From Paratinospora sagittata (Eukaryota > Streptophyta > Magnoliopsida > Ranunculales > Menispermaceae), in NCBI GenBank assembly GCA_035771175.1, contig CM069589.1, positions 31,173,701 to 31,237,700 of the forward strand: a stretch of DNA of 64,000 nucleotides, given 5' to 3'. The notes beneath the pieces are model-generated. The model worked only from the letters and a program-made list of their open reading frames with translations. It was not told the DNA's origin and did not search any database. Both the position numbers and the translations under genes were made by a program. Of the stretch, positions 54,777 to 64,000 are shown one piece after another. How positions within the stretch are numbered: the first letter of the stretch is position 1; each line of letters opens with the position of its first letter.

Positions 54777-54789
54777 TCTCTGATACCAA
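54777..54789 (-). other. Primer-binding site, iMet type, of the minus-strand Sirevirus-like element
   Basis: The plus strand CTCTGATACCAAT is the complement of ATTGGTATCAGAG, next to the LTR end at 54792. Confidence 0.85.
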
Positions 54790-54791
54790 TT

Positions 54792-56259
54792 TATAGACAC
54801 CCAATATATGCAATCAAGTATTAGTACAGGAATGTAAGGAAAACAATAAAAGAGACAATGCACAATGATTTATAGTGGTCCGGCTTCCTAATAAGCCTAC
54901 CTCCACTACCCGATCTCCCCGATCATGATTTTCTAACCCTTCACTATTCAGATCCTACTTCACGGGTGAGGATCGAATCGGTTACGTACACTGTTTCTTC
55001 GTTAGAGAATCTTCCCTTTTAGCACAACTGCAAGCTTTCAATAATACAAAAATTATAAGAGGGACGTTTGCTCAACAGGGGAACAAACTCCAAGAATAAC
55101 AAAAGTTCCAACTCCCAATAGTTTCTTACAGGATTTCTCAGGCTCAATGATTTAGAAAGCATGCACAACAAGAAATCAAGTATTGAAATGATATTAACTC
55201 ATAATCGATCAAAATCAATATATGTGAAATAGCTCGTGATCGTGAACATATTATGTAAGGGATGTAGTACCAGAAAATCAGTGTTTCACTATGAAAAACT
55301 CAAATCTCTAATGACAGCTATCTTCTTGAAAGTTGTGTTGCAAAGAAAAGAGTATGAGAATGATATTAAAAGTTCTTGTTATTAAAACACGAGTTAATGA
55401 TGGTTTAATTAGAATACTAAGTTCTAAACCCTAAACCTATTATCAATGGTCAAGATTAAAAGATTTAAACTTGTAGTAACTTGGATCAATAGCCCACAAT
55501 GAATGCTCAAGTTTAAAACTCGAAATGTTGCAAAAATGGAAAAAACACAGTGGAGTGCGTTCCACAAGACCCGAGAGAAATACACAGGTTTTTCATTAAA
55601 CTTGTTGGAATGCGTTCCACGAGACCTGAGACCACATATCACTTTTGCCTATTTCCTGAAACTCGTTTCTTTTTACTAGAGTGCGTTCCAGCTAGTCTAA
55701 GGCAAAATAGATGTGTTTCGGCTATTGGAGTGCGTTCCGCAATGAAGGACTGCATTTCACGGGTTCTTGGGAAACGTATACATATCAAGAATACCATTCT
55801 TGAATATGATTAAGTTCCATGATCGATAAAATGATGAGAAAGCATTCGAAACACGATCAAACCATCAAATTAGATCAAAAAGCTTGAAAATCTTTTAAGA
55901 TATATCATGATATAAATATGGAATTCGGTAAATCACGATAAAACAAGTGGCTGAGTAATAATGAAAGAAACCTACAACCTAGAGTGATCTAAAGCATTTG
56001 CAATTATATCTGACGCTTTGTTCATGTGCTTTGATATTAGGTTGACTTTCATTTTGACTTCATTTTACTTGTCTTATCTTCATGCTTGGCTGAGTTCCTT
56101 GGTGTTGTTCTTCAAGTCTTGTATCCAAAACTTCAGTAAGCTTGGTGAGTACTGTCTCTGTCTCTAATTTCAATGTTAATCATACGGTGGTAAACTGAAA
56201 CATACTCAACACACATGTTAGATCACATATGATATTGTTTGGAATCATCAAAATCACAG
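54792..56259 (-). mobile_element. Sirevirus-like 5' LTR, minus strand, with GTGCGTTCC repeats
   Basis: On the minus strand it starts TGTGATTTTGATGATTCCAA at 56259 and ends GGGTGTCTATA beside the PBS. Shares the TATAGTGGTCCGGC and ACGGGTGAGGATCGAA blocks with the other Sirevirus-like LTRs. Its hairpin core differs from theirs: GAGTGCGTTCCA-like words at about 55553, 55608, 55679 and 55730. Confidence 0.72.
55550..55745. repeat. Four copies of a TGGAGTGCGTTCCA-type near-palindrome
   Basis: The best copy reads TTGGAATGCGTTCCAC (55605-55620). Spacing is about 50-70 bp. Confidence 0.75.
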
Positions 56260-56344
56260 AGGGTGAGGGTCATCAAGCCAACAAATTTATGTGTTTCTAT
56301 ATCTTCATATGAAGATAGAGAAAATGTAGAACACATGTCTTTAC

Positions 56345-57002
56345 TTCTATTATTGATGAATGCTCTATTAATGATGGTTCTTTTGAAGATTTGTCTATAG
56401 CTCGAAATGACCTTCAATTAGAATTTGACAAACTCATCCAAAAGAATGAACAACTCAAGAATATGATAACTAATGTCATGGATGAGTTGGAAACTTTCCA
56501 AATTGAATATGAAAATGTTCTTGAAGAAAAAAAAGCTATTCTTGAAGAAAAGAAAGAAATTGAAAATGATCGCATTAGTCTTCAAGAAAAACTAGAAGAG
56601 TTGATTCATTTAGTAGCTAAGGTTACTAATGAGAAAGAGGACTTAGAGCTCCAATTGAAATTAGAGAAAGATAAGACCTCCACACTAAAAAGACAATTGG
56701 GCAAACCTAAAGTTAAATACTTTAAGCCCAAAACATGCCATAGGAACACTAGAAATCCTTTTAAGGACAAATATCATAAGATGACATGGTTACCTAAAGA
56801 ACTACTTCTAGATGCTAGAATTACAAAATCTAAAAGAGTATGTGTCTCGAAGGCTATGGTTCACCGAATCACATATATTCATATTTATGAACCATGTGCT
56901 AAGCTGTTTGGCCTGAGCATCTTAGGTCTTAATCACTTTAGGCATCTTCCTCTTTATGTCACACATGTTGATCTATATCTTATTTGTGACACTTGGAAGT
57001 AA
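56345..57002 (+). pseudogene. Sirevirus-like gag C-terminal coiled coil, plus strand
   Basis: The open frame, with only a TTG as its first start-like codon (56391), reads ARNDLQLEFDKLIQKNEQLK, repeated EEKKAILEEKKEIE and LEELIHLVAKVTNEKEDLEL, then LKLEKDKTSTLKRQLG. It is a long heptad-like coiled coil as in the C-terminal gag of Sireviruses. WLPKELLLDARITKSKRVCV follows, resembling the segment after the zinc finger in this group. The zinc finger, protease and pol are missing. The orientation is opposite to the gag at 53917-54660, so it belongs to another element, probably the one whose 3' LTR starts at 61871. Confidence 0.7.
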
Positions 57003-57311
57003 TTTAGGCTTAATCAAATATTTTTTATATTATGCCTATGTTTGCCTAAAGTTGTTGATCACATTGGACTTGTTTAATGCTTAATTATATTGTTCAATGA
57101 TTGATTAATACGAATCATACTTTGTGCATTCACTATCTCATGTAAATGTATGCTCATACTAAATGAAATGTGTTTCATGACTTCATTTATGAAATCTCAT
57201 TCATTTAGTAAGTTACGAGATTTTATGAACATAGTCAAAGAATTTGATTATGAAATGAGCTTGTTTAAAATTAAAATCTTAATTTCTCATATATGTTCAT
57301 ATGCTCATATT
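57003..57311. other. Decayed internal retroelement sequence
   Basis: No coding family is recognised. It continues at 59973 after the solo LTR insertion. Confidence 0.4.
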
Positions 57312-59972
57312 TTTGGTGTGGCGACCCCACACCCCACACCCCAGACCACCAACCCCACAGGGGATGACGTGCAGAATGCCGGGGTGGGACGCCTGGCATA
57401 GGCATTTCCAACCACCCCTCAACCTACGTGAGGTGGTTAAGACCCTACAAGCCTTATCCCAACCTGCGTCATAACCTAAAAGGTACCTATACAATTCTAC
57501 CATCCATAATAATGAATCAAGACAAAAGATAAATCCACAATAAATACAATCCATAAGCCTCGTCTGAACCAAAAATATATGAAAAGTCTCCAAAACCATG
57601 GGTACAAAACCATCACATGCCCACAAGGTCTATCTACTAAAGTCCCAACTCACCACACTACAAATTGCGGCAAGTGTTAAATTTACATAGTTCAAAATAT
57701 GAATACATCATAAATTAAAAGCAAGGTTAAAAAAAAGTGCCTCCTAACTCACGTTAAGGCCTAAACTCTAGCGTCGGCAAGGTCTTCTATGAATAATAAC
57801 TCCCTTGCCCTTATCCTGGGCTGTAGATCCTGTGAAAGGGAAATGATGGTGAGCTAATGGTGCCCAGTGAATAGAATTTAGATATGCCATCAATACTCAT
57901 CAATAAACTACTATGTATGCATGTCAATGCCAATGAAAGAATAAAGCTTGTAACTCATATATCGAGCATTTATCATACTTTTTTCAATGCAAGGAAAACT
58001 CATCTTTTGGGGATCCACATTTCATAAATTAGTCCAGGCCTAACGCACAGTGAAATTTAGCATCAAGCTATGATCTCAGACTTATTCATTCATCCCACAC
58101 AAGGACATAGAAAATGATTTATTCATCATGCCACATAAGGACATAGCTTATCTTTCTTTTCCATTCTAAAACCCTCCTATGGCAAGGTCAAGTCTTCGTT
58201 CTCGTATGCTAGCCTTATTGTGTCCCTTGCAAGGGCATACAAAGGCGGAGCTTTTGTCAATCACTAAGTCATTTAGGTCATTGTAAAGGATAGACTTAAC
58301 TTTCTTTAGAAGCAAGACTTACCAGGCCCACAGGGTTTTACACACATGCATCATCGATTTAAAACACATTTCATGCCTTCAAACGTACAACATATAAGTG
58401 ATATGATGACATAAAAGATTTAAACATAGATGAAGTATACTTACAACCAAGCCTCGCGAGAGTATCTATCCACACACAGAACAACTCAAAACCGAATCAA
58501 CCAATTAAGATCCTGAAATATTCATCAATTCCCATACACACATCAATTGCCATGCTCAACCACATAGACATTGTACACCATACATAATCATTCACCATAT
58601 ATAGAAAATTGGTCTATACCTCATCTAATTATAACATACCTCCCTATTCTCATGCCATAGGCCCCCCAATGCCTAATTCACATCTACAATTTATCCATTT
58701 AATCATAATCACAAAATCCAATCACTAGGCATAACCATGAACAATTGGAAAATCAAGCCAACATGTAGGTCAAAACCCATGACATGGTTACTACTCATTA
58801 ATTAATAGCATAAACAACTCCAATCATGCCCAATTAGGCATAAGGTGTACTAATTCCATGCTTTAAGGTCAAGAACATTAAAATCCCTAAAATATGGGGA
58901 TTTCCATACTAGGCCATATTGCTAATTTGAACAAGGTCTCCATGTTCTACCATGACCATCTCTAATCTAACATCAAGGATCCATCAAATATGCCCATTTA
59001 GTCAACATAGTTGACATGCAAGGCATATTCTCAACTTTAGGTCAATTAACCAAGTAAGGGTCATTTGAACTAAACCCTAAGATTTTATCATGGAAATCTC
59101 TAACAAAACATATGCATAGACATCCACCACCCTCAAGCTTAACATAGTTGACATGCAAGCTATTTGGAAAGGTTTAAGCCCATGAACCAAGGGTAGGTTC
59201 GTTTACAAGTAGCTCCACCAATTTCAAGCTAGAACTTGGGAAAAATACTATCAACGGCTTCCATTCAACACTAGGGTTCATACAAACATACATGCAAGCC
59301 AACCCTAGGTCTGGAACACTTTCAAACCATGACCCATACCATTCCTTAGATCAAAATAAAGCTCTCATGTCCAACTCAAAGAGATTAATGGAAGAAGAAG
59401 GGTAAGTTACACATACCTTAGGAGATTTATGAGCTAAAACTCCAAAAACCCTAAGCTCCTTCGCCACTCCTCTTCTCCACCTCTCTCCTCTCTTTCAATG
59501 TGTTGAAGTGTGCACATGAGAGACAAATGAGGGGTATAAGGGGTTAAAACCATGTGTGGGGCCCAAAGAATTGGGCTATATTTTGCGTTTTACCTAGTAG
59601 AAACGCGTTCCATGGCCATTTTAGGCCTGGAAGCCTTTTGACCAGTGTGAAACGCGTTTCAGCATGGCTGAAACGCGTTCTAGCTTTCCAGATTTTTCCT
59701 ATTCTTCATCTTTTTGCTATACGCTCAATATACATCGGAATTTCGCGTATAATAGGTCGATTTCTATGTAAAAAAAAATTCCGGACTCATTTCTAATATT
59801 CCCAAGTCCATTTGACACTCCAAACATAAAGATATCACAAAATCAACATAAACAAACAACACACAATGTGAACAACATAACCTACATTCGACCAATTGCT
59901 AGCACATAGAGTTAGGCATTCGTTCAATGGGATACGAGCTAAACGGAGGAAATTTCGGGGCGTTACATTTGG
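57312..59972 (-). mobile_element. Solo LTR of a second chromovirus-like family, perfect 5-bp TSD
   Basis: The LTR spans 57317-59967 (2651 bp), plus-strand ends TGTGGCGACCCCAC and GGGGCGTTACA. It is flanked by TTTGG on both sides (57312-57316, 59968-59972). It is related to the LTRs at 19873 and 26137 (same ends, same CCCAGTGAATAGAATT and GTGATATGATGACATAAAAG words) but clearly diverged. No internal sequence, hence a solo LTR. Confidence 0.9.
59601..59680. repeat. Three copies of the palindromic word GAAACGCGTTTC/AAACGCGTTC
   Basis: Located at 59600-59610, 59649-59660 (perfect 12-bp palindrome) and 59670-59680, in the U3 of the solo LTR, 290-370 bp from its start. Confidence 0.8.
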
Positions 59973-61870
59973 AGTTGGACTAGAATTAATGCTTATCATT
60001 TCAAGTCTTTCTATCTTGTATTTTAGGATTTAAATGATATATATCATTTGAAAATACAAGATATTGAATAGTTGAAGTGGCATAGCTTCAAATATTATTC
60101 AATATTTTCCATTCACTATCTCATTCACTTTCTTGGAGTTGATCAAACTGAGTCTAAGAATGTAGAATTCTTAGAAATCATGAGAAGACTTCAAAGATCA
60201 ATTCCTAACCAAGGAAACTCCACTTATATAATCCTATGGCTTTGCAATGATTTTGAAATATATCATAGAAAAGGGTTATTAAGGGTAAGATAAGTTGATG
60301 TTTCATTTGAGCATAATTAAACATACATATTAAGGATCAAACAAGGTGAAATTAAAAAAAAATTGATCTTGTTAGAGTTTTGACTTAGAATCAAATCCTT
60401 TGTCTCGAGAAATCATTAGTTATTCTTTAAGAATAAGACTCGTGCCTTCAAATTTTATTCATCTAAAATGTCTTATTTTCTTAAGAATAACTCATTGACA
60501 TAAGCCTTCACATAATTTATAAAATTCCACAAGGCTTAGATCTTAAATGTGTTATTTGAATGAATCTCAAGTGCTTAATCTCATATTTCTTTACATTTAT
60601 TCCTTTAGGATAAATTCAGTCCAAATGACTAAAAGAACTATACTTATTCATTCATAATTGATCTTAGTCATTTACTTGGACAAATGAACATGTTAGCTTC
60701 ATGATTAAGCTTTGATGTGTAGATGATTTGTCCTATCCTATGTCACCATGCTTATATGATATCATGAATGTTTTCTCTCCTTCTATGATTGAATGAATGA
60801 ATATATTTGCTTATCATATTAGAAGGAAACATGTTCAAACTACTTGGTCATGCCATGACTTGTATTTGCTATCCTTATCTTTTTGTCATACGTATGACTT
60901 GTATTTGCTATCCTTATATTTTTCTCATGAAAACTTATATAGACCATCATATTGCTTTACATATCATGTCATAGGATTGTGCTTCACATTCTAACTTCTA
61001 AATGCCTATAAGTATGTGAATATGTTACCCATATGCTTGATAACTTGAAATACTATTTGACTCATGTTCATCGTATTCATGATTTGAGATTGGTGTTGAT
61101 CACTTACATGACATGCATATCTTTTGAATCAAAACAAAAATCTAACTAGGCTCTTCATTGTTTGAAACTCATATCTATGATGCCTAGTATAGTCATTTGA
61201 TGTCATACCATGCTAATATAGAAAATTATTTTAAATGGTATACTCTTGCATTCTAAAATATTTTCCTTAGAGCTACGCTTTTATATCATATTAAGGAAAA
61301 TATATTTCAAGATTGATTGATAGGGCTAAATTCTGATTTTTTTAATCAATTTCTCTTAATCATGAATTTCCATTGGTTGAAAATGCTAAAGCTTTGTTTT
61401 ATATATTAACCAGATGGAAACCTATATTTTTCATAGATGATTACAAATTATTTTCCCATCTTTAACATCTATATGAAAAGTTAATAGTTGAGCCACAATT
61501 AAAATTTGAAAATTTTCTTGTTTATGCTATCTTTTGGGGATTGTAATCAAGCGTGTACTTAATCTCACGTGATTTCTTTTTGACTACATGATTCACTTAT
61601 ACATGATTCAAATATGCATAATACATGAATAATATCTCTCAAATGCATTACTTTGAATCTATGACTTAGGTTGTATGCATATCTCCATATTTTTACACAT
61701 GCCTAATTCATTGGAAAGAAATTGCCCTCGCCCATGTTTATATAGCTTTGGCACGCCTTACATGTCATTAGCTATGCTATGCATTTATTCTACGGTACGC
61801 TTACGTGCCACGTAACAGTATAGGTTGTTGACCTAAGTGGTTCATCACTTAGCACGTCCCTAAGTATACT
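59973..61870 (+). other. Probable 3' internal region of a Sirevirus-like element, no coding family recognised
   Basis: AT-rich, with many short ORFs lacking resemblance. Its position, between a gag remnant and an LTR of the same orientation, suggests decayed pol and 3' sequence. The pol motifs (YVDD-type, integrase DD-E) were looked for in the listed frames and not seen. Confidence 0.4.
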
Positions 61871-62409
61871 TGATAAAGTATATTTTGATGATCACAAACG
61901 AAATCTCTTTCGGTGCTAACGAGCCTTAATCAAAAACCTATCTCAACACCTCAGGAAAGAAAAAAGCCAAAGAGTGATTTGATCAAGGAACTCAAGATCA
62001 TATTATACGTTCAAGATCGTTTCAATCAAAAGACCTCAAAGATCATATCATGATTTCAAGATCACACCACTCAAACGATTCGATCAAGCTTCAAGACTAC
62101 ATCTTTTGATCAACATTCAAGACATTCAACTCAAGCTCGAAGTTCATCGAAGATCTCATAATGAAGAGTTGGATTTAAAGATTATGAGAAATATGAGAAA
62201 TACACAATATTTAAGGTATATCTTTCTTTAATCGATATTGCTCAAACGTTTTTCAAAACCATGCACAAATCACTTGCATATTTGCATGTTTTGATCATAC
62301 TCTTTACGAAATTTTAAATGATTTAATTTTCTATGTTTAATTTGAAATTTATCGAGTTTTTATTCGCATTCATCATATTTTTAATTGCGAGTCAAAACTA
62401 CATTTTAAG

Positions 62410-63085
62410 AGTCTTTCAGGACGCTAATGATTTAGCAGCGCTCTCCTGAACTTGATAAGTCAGGATGCTAATAATTCATTAGGACGCTCATAACATTGAA
62501 GGTCTAATTGAACTGATTCATCAGAATGCTTACTTGTAAGTAGCTGCCTCCCTTTTGTCAACCTCTAAAGTTGTCAGGACTCTAACTCACAATAAGCTTA
62601 TTGAAATATTTCTAAGTTCTTCAAAGAATTTATTTTTGATGACGTTGATAGTTATAAGCTGGATAAAACTATTAGGATTCTACCTGGATAGGAACGCCCT
62701 CATCTTTGGGAACCAACTTAATAACTTTTAGGACGCTGATTGTCCTTCAGCGCACTTGGTTTTGTTTTCAAATATTTTGAAATGACAGGACGCTTACATA
62801 GTTGTAGCGCCCTTGTGTTTTATGTTTTAAAAGGTAGGACGCTTACTCGAAAAAGTAGCGCCCTCATGTACTTAATTGTTTTAAAACAAAGCAAGACCCT
62901 TACTGTGCATTAGCGTCCTCAGGGTTCAGTCACTTATGTCGTAAAGAAAGTCAGGATGCTTACGAATTAGTAGAGCTCTCACTTCATTGTTTAGCATGAC
63001 ACTTATACATAATGAGCGCCCTCAAGGAACAAAACGACAAAGTTGATATTAAGGGTTAGGACGCTAATTCAACAACCGTCACTAT
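62410..63085. repeat. Array of about 12 hairpin units, CAGGACGCTTA..TAGCGCCCTC
   Basis: Examples: TAGGACGCTTACTCGAAAAA followed by GTAGCGCCCTC; CAGGACGCTTACATAGTTG followed by TAGCGCCCTT. The longest of the three related arrays. All units have an inner inverted repeat of 6-10 bp. Confidence 0.82.
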
Positions 63086-63339
63086 TCAAACAAGTACACT
63101 ATATCAATCTACTTTTTCAGAACAAATTTTTGCACGAAATCCCTTTTTGATTTATCAGAGATCTTCTCTGATACATGAATAAAGTTTTTCTAAACTTTCG
63201 TTATTCATGTAATTGGAAAAGAATCAGTATGTTACTGAAAATTGCAGTTGCCATTTTCATATAACATTCTAGCCGTTGTGTGTAAACGTTCACATTGTAT
63301 TTGAATTTCAAATGTCTAACGACTATTATCTACTAGGTT

Positions 63340-63347
63340 TATAAATA
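63340..63347 (+). promoter_or_regulatory. TATA box of the Sirevirus-like LTR
   Basis: TATAAATA about 260 bp after the last hairpin unit, in the expected U3 position for Pol II transcription. Confidence 0.55.
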
Positions 63348-64000
63348 CCAACACTTTGAATCAAACAACTCGACGATAATTTTTATTGTGCCAAAAACTT
63401 TTTGATTGTTAGTCGTTGTTTAATCTTTCAAAAGTTTTCAAATGTTATAAGTTTTCAAAGTATATTTCACTGATACTTTACTTATTCAAAATATTTTCAT
63501 ATTGAGCTTAAATTATATTCTATCTTTGAAAATCTATTTGAACTGGTTTTACTTAAATTCTCAGCCTGGATTTATACTTAATATCAATCATGCCGATGAA
63601 AGAATTTGAGAGATAGTTCATGAGATACAATTGTACTTGATTACATATCCTAGTACTATATCGAACTATATCAGTAGTTGTGTTAACTACTGAATACTGA
63701 ACTAGAAGTTTTCACGCTTATACATTTTACCTATACATTTTACCTATTTTGAAAACCTTTTGTGTTTGTGTTTTTACATTGGTCCTGCATTTTCAAGTTC
63801 AATGTTTTAATGGTATCAAAAATTTTCGAAGAAGCATTTAATTGATTTACATATTAAAATTTATACATCCTTGTAATACTATGCACATGAGCTTAATTAT
63901 AAAGTGTTCTGCTCAGTTAGAACCAACATTATTTTGTGTTGTAATGCTGGTGTGTTTCTGAATTGAAACAACCAGGACAAGTGACTATAGTTCACTTGAC

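Larger units (their letters stand above)
61871..64000 (+). mobile_element. Sirevirus-like LTR, plus strand, running off the window
   Basis: Starts TGATAAAGTATATTTTGATG, followed by TGATCACAAACG. It holds a long hairpin array (62410-63085) that is the reverse complement type of the arrays at 4611 and 52985. A TATA box, TATAAATA, lies at 63340-63347. The C-rich U5 end is not reached by 64000, so the 3' end is outside. Confidence 0.7.

Noticed and set aside
60072..60994. ORFs of 73 and 65 residues
   Set aside because: No recognisable domain; the region is decayed retroelement DNA with a duplicated LPYLF/CHTYDLYLLSL-like tract.

Overview
The window is plant nuclear DNA from a repeat-rich angiosperm, probably a eudicot. 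The evidence is AT-rich sequence, GT-AG introns, and a dense nest of plant-type retroelements: L1 and RTE LINEs, chromovirus-like and Athila-like Ty3 elements, Sirevirus-like Ty1/copia elements, hAT-type MITEs and a tRNA-derived SINE. No bacterial, organellar or viral genes are seen. The only host gene recognised is the 3' end of a J-domain protein gene on the + strand (exons 10010-10123, 10303-10452 and 14505-14645). Its last intron holds a Sirevirus-like LTR and a SINE.

Layout. 1-9.7 kb: non-coding, with a hAT MITE (2625-3595, perfect 8-bp TSD), a minus-strand Sirevirus-like LTR (3632-5442), and a decayed RTE LINE (7012-9088) split by a second MITE. 10.0-15.4 kb: the J-domain gene 3' exons and 3' flank. 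16.2-40.2 kb: an L1 LINE whose ORF2 is cut after its first codons by an Athila-like LTR element (18090-37467, TSD GCTGC). That element has a minus-strand solo LTR in its gag (19873-22832) and a full-length chromovirus (26137-37013, two 2957-bp LTRs, iMet-type PBS) in its own 3' LTR. 40.2-53.7 kb: a minus-strand Sirevirus-like LTR split by a minus-strand Ty3 chromovirus (41171-52940). This chromovirus carries an extra ORF between 5' LTR and gag, and a striking 914-bp double foldback element in pol. 53.7-64 kb: remnants of Sirevirus-like elements in both orientations, with a second solo Ty3 LTR (57317-59967, perfect TSD TTTGG).

Most unusual object: the composite foldback at 45183-46096. It consists of two related but diverged inverted-repeat units. 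One has about 236-bp arms at roughly 96% identity, the other two 196-bp arms that look identical with a 6-bp spacer. They are joined by a 50-bp perfect palindrome. Each unit has a tRNA/SINE-like B-box module near its centre. The whole is bounded by TGTCACACC/GGTGTGACA and a 5-bp direct repeat GCTTG, which is the signature of an LTR-retrotransposon integrase rather than of the usual DNA transposases. A second theme is that every Sirevirus-like LTR here carries an array of short hairpin-forming units with a core specific to its family.

All retroelement coding regions contain stops or frameshifts, so nothing here looks autonomous. Boundaries called from TSD, TIR or LTR matches were read by eye. 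Percent identities are estimates.
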